A stretch of 5,065 bases of DNA from Verrucomicrobiota bacterium (GTDB lineage Bacteria; Verrucomicrobiota; Verrucomicrobiia; Verrucomicrobiales; Akkermansiaceae). The DNA is taken from the NCBI GenBank assembly GCA_008932955.1, contig WBXE01000175.1, positions 1 through 5,065 of the forward strand, in the 5' to 3' direction. Positions 1 through 5,064 of the stretch are shown here, piece after piece; within the stretch, counting starts at the first letter, position 1; each line of letters opens with the position of its first letter. The notes under the pieces were generated by a model. That model did not search any database. It saw nothing but the letters and a program-made list of their open reading frames with translations, and had not been told where the DNA came from. The translations under genes and the position numbers were made by a program.

Positions 1-318
1 AAACCCATTAACTCCGGAAATCTTCACGCCCGCTGCCGAGGTAGTGGCTGTGGCAGCTCATCCGCTGGTTCCAGCATGCCAGCACCGAATATGGAACGGT
101 GGGGTAGATCGTTGGAATGGTTGGGTATGACTGCATAGCGGGCGAACGGCTGCACCCTACAAAAATCCCGGTGGTTTGTAAGCTATACCTTAGTATATTC
201 GCACTGCACCACTCCGCTGCCACGCATTCGCAGCGCAGCGCGCATCTAGCCATGCCGATGATTCCCGCTAGGGGCCCATGGATTCGCGCCCGCAGGCATC
301 TTCCCAGCTAGCTAAGCG
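1..318. other. Left-edge region without a supportable gene
   Basis: No reading frame here has a recognisable domain, a convincing start or a family-like composition. Plus frame 2 is open from the left edge to a TGA at 128-130, so the tail of a gene lying outside the window is possible but not identifiable. A small perfect hairpin lies at 184-197 (stem TATAC/GTATA, loop CTTA). The palindrome AGCTAGCT at 306-313 sits just beyond the stop of the KH-domain gene. No hairpin followed by a T-run is visible as a terminator for that gene, and I saw no tRNA-like cloverleaf. Confidence 0.5.
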
Positions 319-621
319 CTAGTTCCCTGCTGCGCTCTCTCTGGCCAATATCTCGGCTTCTTCCTCATGCGAATGAATCTGTAGCGACACTTGCACCCCC
401 TCACGCTCGGCGGCAGCTTTGAGTACACTGCGGATGGCCGAGGCGGTGAACCCGTTGCGTCCGATCAACATCGCCACATCAGCCTGCGCCAGCACCAGTT
501 TGAAACGCAGGCGCTTAGGGCCGACCTCCGCCACCTTCAACTGTGCCTGAGCGGGCTCGTCAATCAATTTGACGGCCACATACTGGAGAAAGTTCTTCAA
601 TTTATCGGTGACTATCTGCAT
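319..621 (-). CDS. khpA: KH-domain RNA-binding protein, KhpA-like
   Basis: A 100-residue protein made almost entirely of one KH domain. The KH loop signature GRNG is at residues 54-57 in the context MLIGRNGFTASAIRSVLKAA, which is the typical KhpA/YlqC layout (hydrophobic strand, GxxG loop, then the xxAIRxLLKAA helix). The N-terminal part (residues 7-25, KLKNFLQYVAVKLIDEPAQ) resembles the family's opening helix and the VDxP region. KhpA proteins are cytoplasmic and bind RNA, often with KhpB, affecting small-RNA and mRNA behaviour and cell envelope growth in Gram-positives; the role here is inferred. The frame stays open upstream to 858, but that part is translated hairpin repeat, so I place the start at the ATG ending at 621. 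The Shine-Dalgarno signal is weak. The last 15 residues are acidic and alanine-rich. The gene is divergent from leuB and is not beside rpsP, rimM or trmD, where khpA sits in many Firmicutes. Confidence 0.87.
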   Translation of the reverse strand: MQIVTDKLKNFLQYVAVKLIDEPAQAQLKVAEVGPKRLRFKLVLAQADVAMLIGRNGFTASAIRSVLKAAAEREGVQVSLQIHSHEEEAEILARESAAGN

Positions 622-740
622 GCCGCACAAAGGGTGCACGGCGATGGCCCGCAGTGCAAGGCTTAGCTTGGATTTCCACTTCGACGATGCGGGCAATATA
701 CCTAATGCTGTTGACCTTGCACTCTTGGTTATTTGAACAG

Positions 741-794
741 AGGCTCCGGGCTGGATGCCCGGCCCACCTGTGGCGCGGGCATCGTGCCTGCGCT
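741..794. repeat. Two-hairpin intergenic repeat between khpA and leuB
   Basis: Two adjacent hairpins lie in the 230-base divergent intergenic region (622-851). Hairpin 1 is CCGGGC (746-751), loop TGGAT, GCCCGG (757-762), a perfect 6-bp stem. Hairpin 2 pairs 772-781 (GGCGCGGGCA) with 785-794 (TGCCTGCGCT) across the loop TCG, ten pairs including two G-T wobbles. The rest of the region shows no clear gene. TTGACC at 711-716 is a possible -35-like word for leuB but lacks a good -10. The stretch has the look of a dispersed extragenic repeat that creates spurious reading frames. It has no GGAG head, so it appears to be a different family from the two elements further right. Confidence 0.6.
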
Positions 795-851
795 CAGTTC
801 CCCACAATTCCCGGCTTGCCAGAGCCGAAGTCAGCCGCCAAGGTCGCGCGT

Positions 852-1955
852 ATGTCACGCACGCACCGCATCACGATATTGGCCGGAGACGGTATTGGCC
901 CGGAAGTCATGACCGAGGCCCTAGGAATCCTCTCTGCCGCCGAAGCCCGCTTCGAATTTCGCGTTTCCCGTAGCGAACACCTGGTGGGAGGCGCCGCCAT
1001 CGACGCCACCGGCCACCCGCTGCCACCGGCCACTGTGGCCGCCTGCGAGGCTGCTGACGCGATTTTATTCGGCTCGGTGGGTGGTCCGAAATGGGAATGT
1101 CTGCCGCCGGACATTCAGCCAGAACGCGGTGCCTTGCTGCCCTTGCGCAAGCACTTCGGCCTCTTCGCCAACCTGCGGCCCGGCGTGTGTCTGCCCGCAC
1201 TCACCCACGCCTCGCCAGTCAAACAAGAACTCATCGCCGATGGCTTCAACGTGCTGTGCGTGCGGGAACTAACCGGTGGTGTGTACTTCGGCAAACCCAA
1301 GGGCCGCCACGAGGAAGATGGCGAGCCGGTGGCGCTCGATACGATGATCTACCATAAGAGCGAGATCCAACGCATCGCCCGCGTCGCCTTCACCGCCGCG
1401 ATGGGCCGCAAGAAACGCCTGCTCTCGGTGGACAAAGCCAACGTGCTTGCCACCTCGGTGTTGTGGCGCGAGACGGTCATCGAAATCGCTAGGGAGTTTC
1501 CGCAAGTGGAACTGTCCCACATGTACGTCGATAACGCGGCCATGCAACTCATCCGCCGACCCGGCTCGTTCGATGTGTTAGTTACCGAAAACCTCTTCGG
1601 CGATATCCTCTCCGACGAAATGGCCATGATCTCCGGCTCGCTCGGCATGCTCCCGTCCGCCTCGCTCGGCGCACGCAAGGACAACGGCCTCTACTTCGGC
1701 ATGTACGAGCCGTCAGGCGGCTCCGCTCCCGACATCGCCGGCCAGGGCATCGCCAACCCGATCGCCCAAATCCTCTCCCTCGCCATGCTTCTGCGGTTTT
1801 CGTTAGGTGAACTCGAAGCCGCCGACGCTATCGAAGCCGCCGTCGCCCAAGCCATCGCCGATGGCCTGCGCACCGGCGATATCGCCACCGGCCGCGACGG
1901 CGAAACGCGCATCGGCACCGCCGCGATGGGCGCGGCGATCCTCGCGCGGCTGTGA
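852..1955 (+). CDS. leuB: 3-isopropylmalate dehydrogenase
   Basis: A 367-residue protein, the usual length for LeuB. It oxidises and decarboxylates (2R,3S)-3-isopropylmalate to 2-oxoisocaproate with NAD+ and Mg2+/Mn2+, the third step of leucine synthesis in the cytoplasm. Visible in order are GDGIGPEVM (12-20), ERGALLPLRKHF (91-102) with the substrate arginine R99, NLRP (R109), VRELTGGVYFGKPKGR (137-152) with R138 and Y145, VDKANVL with K195, YVDNAAMQL with metal ligand D227, GDILSDE with D251 and D255, and the NAD-binding YEPSGGSAPDIAGQGIANP (285-303). The ERGALLPLRK loop and VYFG motif indicate LeuB rather than isocitrate or tartrate dehydrogenase. The ATG at 852 fits the family N-terminus (THRITILAGDGIGPEV). 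The in-frame extension back to 654 runs through repeat DNA. A weak AAGG lies about 9 bases upstream. The gene stands alone, with no leuA, leuC or leuD here. Confidence 0.97.
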   Translation: MSRTHRITILAGDGIGPEVMTEALGILSAAEARFEFRVSRSEHLVGGAAIDATGHPLPPATVAACEAADAILFGSVGGPKWECLPPDIQPERGALLPLRKHFGLFANLRPGVCLPALTHASPVKQELIADGFNVLCVRELTGGVYFGKPKGRHEEDGEPVALDTMIYHKSEIQRIARVAFTAAMGRKKRLLSVDKANVLATSVLWRETVIEIAREFPQVELSHMYVDNAAMQLIRRPGSFDVLVTENLFGDILSDEMAMISGSLGMLPSASLGARKDNGLYFGMYEPSGGSAPDIAGQGIANPIAQILSLAMLLRFSLGELEAADAIEAAVAQAIADGLRTGDIATGRDGETRIGTAAMGAAILARL

Positions 1956-1961
1956 GGTGCT

Positions 1962-2105
1962 CATGGAGTGCGGCAGCTTGCTGCCGCCTAACGAAGCCAG
2001 CTTGCTGGCGCGTATGCATCGCAGCACCGCGAAGTGCGCCAGCTCCGCTTCCGCAGCGGGCAAGTCCGCCCCCTCCCAGGCGGGGGCAAGCCCCCGCACT
2101 CCGTG
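1962..2105. repeat. BIME-like inverted pair of GGAG-headed CTTG-loop hairpins
   Basis: A 144-base element between convergent genes, bounded by 12-bp inverted ends with one mismatch (CATGGAGTGCGG at 1962-1973, CCGCACTCCGTG at 2094-2105). Inside are four hairpins. On the plus strand these are GCGGCAG-CTTG-CTGCCGC (1970-1987) and GCCAG-CTTG-CTGGC (1996-2009). Read on the minus strand they are GCGGGGG-CTTG-CCCCCGC (2097-2080) and GCGGA-CTTG-CCCGC (2069-2056, one G-T wobble). Each arm is therefore GGAG, hairpin, 8-10 base spacer, hairpin, and the arms face each other around a core of about 46 bases. A conserved tetranucleotide before a hairpin, in inverted pairs, is the layout of REP/BIME elements processed by RAYT transposases. 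The first hairpin lies 15 bases after the leuB stop but has no T-run. It could act as a transcript-end barrier for leuB. Confidence 0.75.
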
Positions 2106-2119
2106 CCGCTTGTTGGCGC

Positions 2120-2134
2120 GTGGCGGCGTGCCAC
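2120..2134 (-). terminator. Candidate hairpin downstream of the MauE/DoxX gene
   Basis: GTGGC and GCCAC pair around the loop GGCGT (plus-strand reading), beginning 7 bases past the TAA stop of the minus-strand gene. The stem is short and no T-run follows in the direction of transcription, so it is at best a weak or Rho-assisted stop, or a decayed member of the neighbouring repeat. A degenerate CTTG-type stem (GCCG/TGGC at 2105-2117) lies beside it. Confidence 0.25.
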
Positions 2135-2141
2135 ATACATC

Positions 2142-2588
2142 TTAATCCGGCGCTGCGTCACGCCGCATCTCCATCCACCACAGAAACCCAAATGCCGCGT
2201 AGTAAGCGGCGAATTCAAGCAGCTTCAGCCAATACTGGATGGGCGAATCGCTGCCGTGGCAACCGCAGGCAATGTTGAGTTGATGTACCCAAGCCCAGCC
2301 GATGGCCACCGCAAAGACCGTCACCAAGCCGCATAACGCCAGCAGCGTGCCCCGCCGCAATAGTCCTAACAAAAGCCCGAGTCCAGTCACGATTTCCACC
2401 CAAGGCAGCGTGTAGGCTGCCAGCGCATCCAGCGGTGGCCCAACCATTTGGTAATTGGCGACATCCTGGGTGAAGCGGTCCAAGCCGCTTCCAAAAACCT
2501 TCTGACCTCCGCTCCAGACAAACCACAGCCCCAGGCCGATCCGCAGGATCCACGCCAGACATGTTAGATTTCGCCCCCGGCAACACAT
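2142..2588 (-). CDS. MauE/DoxX-family redox-associated membrane protein
   Basis: A 148-residue integral membrane protein with about four hydrophobic segments (roughly residues 12-30, 54-76, 80-98 and 122-138). Typical MauE/DoxX features are the WSGGQKVF segment after helix 1 (25-32), the DVANYQMV stretch (42-49), LPWVEIVTGLGLLLGL (61-76), an RRG turn (78-80) and a CGCHG motif at 108-112, matching the CGCFG commonly seen in MauE-type proteins. MauE is needed for methylamine dehydrogenase maturation, but most homologues outside mau clusters have no assigned substrate and are linked to thiol or quinone redox work. No mau gene, rhodanese or thioredoxin partner is visible here. The start at 2588 (ATG) is the only in-frame ATG before helix 1; no good Shine-Dalgarno signal precedes it. 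The gene is separated from the upstream DUF2459 gene by a hairpin array, so it may be transcribed separately. Confidence 0.8.
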   Translation of the reverse strand: MCCRGRNLTCLAWILRIGLGLWFVWSGGQKVFGSGLDRFTQDVANYQMVGPPLDALAAYTLPWVEIVTGLGLLLGLLRRGTLLALCGLVTVFAVAIGWAWVHQLNIACGCHGSDSPIQYWLKLLEFAAYYAAFGFLWWMEMRRDAAPD

Positions 2589-2655
2589 GGCTAAGCATGA
2601 CGTCTCGCCTCACGCCGGGCAAGCGCATTGTGGGCCAATTGGGACACAGCGGTAG

Positions 2656-2791
2656 GGAGCCACCACATTCCTGTGGTGGTGGCGGAAGGTCGGCCCATGA
2701 GTGCGTGCCGAAGGCTCTGTTTATGGGCGATTCTTCCACATGACGACAGGAATGTCGCCACTCCACACAACGACAGCAATGTCGTCGCTCC
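2656..2791. repeat. Array of three GGAG-headed TTSC-loop hairpins
   Basis: The 216 bases between the MauE/DoxX and DUF2459 genes (2589-2804) hold no gene but at least three related hairpins. On the plus strand, GGAG (2656-2659) is followed by CCACCACA-TTCC-TGTGGTGG (2660-2679, perfect 8-bp stem). On the minus strand there are two copies of a 23-base unit at 2764-2742 and 2791-2769, identical at 19 of 23 positions with a 27-base period. Each starts with GGAG and contains CGACA-TTCC-TGTCG or CGACA-TTGC-TGTCG, extended one pair outward by a G-T wobble or a T-A pair respectively. Between the inverted copies, GCCCAT (2693-2698) can pair with ATGGGC (2723-2728). Head, constant loop, varying stems and inverted orientation again suggest REP/BIME elements. 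Seen on the opposite strand, the loops are GNRA-type (GGAA, GCAA). Confidence 0.72.
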
Positions 2792-2804
2792 TTACGCGCA
2801 CGCT

Positions 2805-3560
2805 CTAGTGCGGTTGCGCCTTGGGCGTGCCGAGCCAGACGTTTTCGAAGCCGTTGCGCGGGCGCTGGGCCTGGCGGATGAGCCCATCGGCTGTTAGTGC
2901 GAACCAGGGGTGCATCTCCCCACCGCAGGCTTCAATCGTTTGGGCGGTCCACACATTGCAGATACGCGGCAGATGATAGGTAAAGTTGCCCTCCATGAGC
3001 ACTCCCCCACCCCAACTCGACGGGCCGATGACCCGCGGTCGGCCATCGGGGCTGTGGCGACTGACGTGGTTGAGAAAGGCGGCGAGTTGGGGGCCGCGCC
3101 CGCGGGGGACGAGATTGCGCCAGATGCGTTGTTGTTGGCAAACGTTGACGACGTAGCCGTCGAACGGAATCATTTCCATGACCGATGGCGAAGGCGTGAA
3201 AAAGGCGCGGAATATCTGCCATGGGTTGAGCGGGGATTTCTGGACGTAGGCAGTGCGCTCGCCCCAACTGAGGGTGACATAAGTCGGATGGCCGAATCCC
3301 AATGGCGGCACAAACCCAGACTCTAGCAACCATGCGTACGGAAACACCATGCCGGTGTGGAGCGGGTCTGCAATCAGCCAGACCATCACCTCGGGCTCGC
3401 GGGCCGGGTATAGCTTATCCCTCACCCCAGGGGTGGTTGCCACCGGCACTTGGCGGATGGCAAGTGCAGGCGGCGGCGGGATGCGTATGCACGAGGCCGC
3501 GAGCAAGACCCACGCTAACATACCGACTAGCCGCACTGCGAAAGCCCCCGCCCCCATCAT
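2805..3560 (-). CDS. DUF2459 (TIGR02117-like) putative lipoprotein
   Basis: A 251-residue envelope protein. Residues 1-24 form a signal peptide ending in LLAASC, a plausible lipobox with Cys24, followed by a proline-rich linker. The mature part matches the DUF2459 pattern: VMVWLIADPLHTGMVFP (58-74) with conserved His68, a YVTLSWGERTAY segment (94-105), WQIFRAFFTPSPSVMEM (114-130) and FTYHLPRICNVWTA (193-206) with Cys201-Asn202 and Trp204-Thr205. The family's function is not established. The conserved His and CN-x-WT residues resemble a cysteine-hydrolase active site, but that is inference. Two adjacent ATGs (3560 and 3557) or a GTG at 3578 could be the start. I chose 3560 because it gives a compact signal peptide; the GTG would leave only 4 bases after ppnP. 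The gene follows ppnP closely and is probably in the same transcript. Confidence 0.83.
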   Translation of the reverse strand: MMGAGAFAVRLVGMLAWVLLAASCIRIPPPPALAIRQVPVATTPGVRDKLYPAREPEVMVWLIADPLHTGMVFPYAWLLESGFVPPLGFGHPTYVTLSWGERTAYVQKSPLNPWQIFRAFFTPSPSVMEMIPFDGYVVNVCQQQRIWRNLVPRGRGPQLAAFLNHVSRHSPDGRPRVIGPSSWGGGVLMEGNFTYHLPRICNVWTAQTIEACGGEMHPWFALTADGLIRQAQRPRNGFENVWLGTPKAQPH

Positions 3561-3582
3561 TCTGCTGCTAAAAAGCACAGGT

Positions 3583-3921
3583 TCAGGCAGGCAGGAACGA
3601 GCAGATATATTGGCAGATCCCCTCGGCCACAGTGATGGTGAAGCCGCTGTTCGCGTCCACTTCGAAAGCCTGGTCGGCGGCGAATGTTAGAAATTCGGTG
3701 CTGCCGTCGAGCACGACCTTGCAGGTTCCATCGATGATTTCCATGCGTTCGGCGGCAGCGGTGCCGAAATGGTATTCGCCCGGATAGATGAGACCCAGGG
3801 TTTTCTTGCTGGCATCGGCGAGATGAATGGTGTGGGAAACGACGCGGCCATCAAAATAAATGTTGGCCTTGGCATCAACGGTGACGTTGGGGAAGTTTGG
3901 CATGGGGATGAAGTGATTCAT
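3583..3921 (-). CDS. ppnP: Pyrimidine/purine nucleoside phosphorylase (PpnP/YaiE family)
   Basis: A 112-residue cupin-like protein of the PpnP (formerly DUF1255, YaiE) family. Family members split purine and pyrimidine nucleosides with phosphate to give the base and ribose-1-phosphate in the cytoplasm. Matching segments are YFDGRVVSHTIH (22-33), TLGLIYPGEYHFGTAAAERMEIIDG (41-65), KVVLDG (68-73), the AF-VDANSGFTITV strand (85-98) and the C-terminal QYICSFL (104-110), corresponding to YLCRYL in the E. coli protein. E. coli PpnP is about 94 residues; the extra length here is mainly the first 17-20 residues, and an internal ATG at residue 7 could also serve. The ATG overlaps the FKBP stop codon as ATGA (3921-3918), which suggests translational coupling. 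The nucleoside-salvage role is at odds with the secreted neighbours. Confidence 0.9.
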   Translation of the reverse strand: MNHFIPMPNFPNVTVDAKANIYFDGRVVSHTIHLADASKKTLGLIYPGEYHFGTAAAERMEIIDGTCKVVLDGSTEFLTFAADQAFEVDANSGFTITVAEGICQYICSFLPA

Positions 3922-4766
3922 TTGACGATTTTGATCAGTTCGACGTCAAACACGAGCAGGCCGCCGGGGCGGCCCCCGCCGGGATTTTCGCCGTAGCCGA
4001 GGGCGGCGGGGATCCAGAGGCGGCGTTTTTCGCCTTCGACCATGAGTTGGACGCCTTCAGTCCAGCCGGGAATGACTTGGTTGAGGCCGAAGGTGATAGG
4101 CTGGCCGCGGGTGACGGAGCTATCGAAGAGTTTGCCGTCGGTGGTCCAACCCGAGTAGTGGACTTGGACTTGGTCGGTGGCTTTCGGGTGAGTGGCCCCA
4201 CTGCCCTTGGTCAGAATTTTGCAGGCGAGACCCGACGCCGTTTTTTCCGCATCCTTGGGCGCGGCGGCTACATCGGCGGGCACTTCCGGGGGCTTGGGCG
4301 CTTGCTTGATGCCTAGCAGTTCGACGTCAAACACGAGCAGTCCGCCGGGGCGGCCGCCACCGGGATTTTCGCCGTAAGCGAGGGCAGCCGGAATCCAGAA
4401 GCGGCGTTTTTCGCCTTCCACCATCAGCTGCAGCCCTTCGGTCCATCCTTTGATCACGCCGTTGAGCGGAAAACTCGTGGCTTGCCCACGTTTGACTGAG
4501 CTATCAAAAAGTTTGCCATCGGTGGTCCAGCCCGAGTAATGGACGGTGACGGTGTCGGAGGCGGTGGGTTTCATGGTGCCACTGCCTTTGTGGAGGACTT
4601 TGGAGGCGAGGCCAGAGGCGGTTTTGGCGGCATCGGCCGGGGCGGCGGCTACATCAGCAGGTGTTTCGGGCATGGTCGGTTCGGCGTTGAGGTTGGAGCT
4701 GAGCGTCATGGCCAAAGCTAGGCCAGTCAGGCTCACAGAGCGTAGAAAGGTTTGGGTGATACGCAT
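3918..4766 (-). CDS. Exported tandem-domain FKBP-type peptidyl-prolyl cis-trans isomerase
   Basis: A 282-residue protein with a cleavable-looking signal peptide (residues 1-28, ending LNA before EPT) and two FKBP domains at about 52-153 and 179-281. It should catalyse cis-trans isomerisation of X-Pro bonds and assist folding in the periplasm. Both domains keep the residues lining the FKBP12 pocket: Y77/Y204, D88/D215, F99/F226, V104-I105/V231-I232, W108/W235, Y131/Y258 and F146/F273. The domains are offset by 127 residues and are very similar, including a duplicated linker (PADVAAAP at 37-44 and 163-170), so the duplication unit is domain plus linker. The frame remains open to 4898, but the ATG at 4766 gives a clean signal peptide. 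There is no strong Shine-Dalgarno signal. It is probably the first gene of a transcript continuing into ppnP and the DUF2459 gene. Confidence 0.95.
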   Translation of the reverse strand: MRITQTFLRSVSLTGLALAMTLSSNLNAEPTMPETPADVAAAPADAAKTASGLASKVLHKGSGTMKPTASDTVTVHYSGWTTDGKLFDSSVKRGQATSFPLNGVIKGWTEGLQLMVEGEKRRFWIPAALAYGENPGGGRPGGLLVFDVELLGIKQAPKPPEVPADVAAAPKDAEKTASGLACKILTKGSGATHPKATDQVQVHYSGWTTDGKLFDSSVTRGQPITFGLNQVIPGWTEGVQLMVEGEKRRLWIPAALGYGENPGGGRPGGLLVFDVELIKIVK

Positions 4767-4904
4767 GGCCGCAAACCTGGGTGGCGGGAGCCGACCTGTC
4801 AACCTTTCCCCACCCGCCCCTCTCGAAAAACTTTCACAACCCGGTTCAACAAGCGCGTTTTTTTGACGAAGCGGCGAGCAAGTACAAGTGCCTCGCAAGC
4901 ATTC

Positions 4905-4960
4905 GCCTCAAGCCTCAAGCCTCAAGCCTCAGACGCAAGACTTCAAGACTCAAGACTCAA
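4905..4960. repeat. Heptamer tandem repeat (GCCTCAA/GACTCAA)
   Basis: Eight head-to-tail units cover 56 bases. Three exact GCCTCAA units (4905-4925) are followed by a six-base GCCTCA, GACGCAA, an eight-base GACTTCAA and two exact GACTCAA units (4947-4960). The array drifts from a GCC-type to a GAC-type unit, as expected of expansion by slippage from two variants. It starts 139 bases upstream of the FKBP start, in a 299-base non-coding stretch (4767-5065) in which I see no gene. A run of seven T lies at 4858-4864. All frames through the array encode low-complexity peptides and are not genes. Confidence 0.9.
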
Positions 4961-5039
4961 GATAAGAAATTTGACCTAACGACAACATCTCTGGCTTGTT
5001 AAGGATTCCAGAAGCTCCGCCGCCGGCCCCAATCTGTTA

Positions 5040-5064
5040 GGACATCCTGTTGTCCGATCGGACA
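5040..5064. repeat. Overlapping palindromes at the right edge
   Basis: TGTCCGATCGGACA (5051-5064) is a perfect 14-base palindrome. Its left half also pairs with an upstream GGACA (5040-5044) to form a hairpin with a six-base loop. The stretch thus has three GGACA/TGTCC half-sites in 25 bases. It may be an operator-like site or one half of a longer dispersed inverted repeat cut by the window edge; the sequence does not decide between these. Confidence 0.5.

Noticed and set aside
1..24. Possible minus-strand GTG start (VKISGVNGF) running off the left edge
   Set aside because: Only nine codons are visible and there is no ribosome binding site; nothing supports it.
8..253. 81-codon minus-strand open frame at the left edge
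   Set aside because: Rich in Cys, Ser and Tyr with no family pattern and no ribosome binding site. It looks like chance coding in intergenic DNA.
622..851. Leucine-responsive leader or T-box before leuB
   Set aside because: I find no leucine-rich leader peptide, no T-box-like conserved sequence and no terminator with a T-run.
622..858. N-terminal extension of the KH-domain protein to 858
   Set aside because: The added 79 residues translate the two-hairpin intergenic repeat and do not resemble any KhpA N-terminus.
1962..2105. CRISPR array
   Set aside because: The repeats are inverted hairpins with differing stems, with no regular spacers of constant length and no cas genes.
1807..2145. Open frames over the leuB end and the CTTG hairpin element
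   Set aside because: Shadow frames of leuB and of GC-rich inverted repeats, with no protein-like pattern.
2215..2766. 183-codon minus-strand frame covering the hairpin array and MauE/DoxX gene
   Set aside because: It is a shifted frame of the MauE/DoxX gene joined to repeat DNA; the membrane protein in the other frame is clearly the real one.
4774..4802. TTGACA (minus strand, 4802-4797) as the -35 box of the FKBP promoter
   Set aside because: The hexamer is perfect but the matching -10 position reads CAGGTT and transcription would start almost at the ATG, so it is not convincing.
4781..5002. Plus-strand frames through the heptamer array
   Set aside because: They encode low-complexity peptides produced by the microsatellite.
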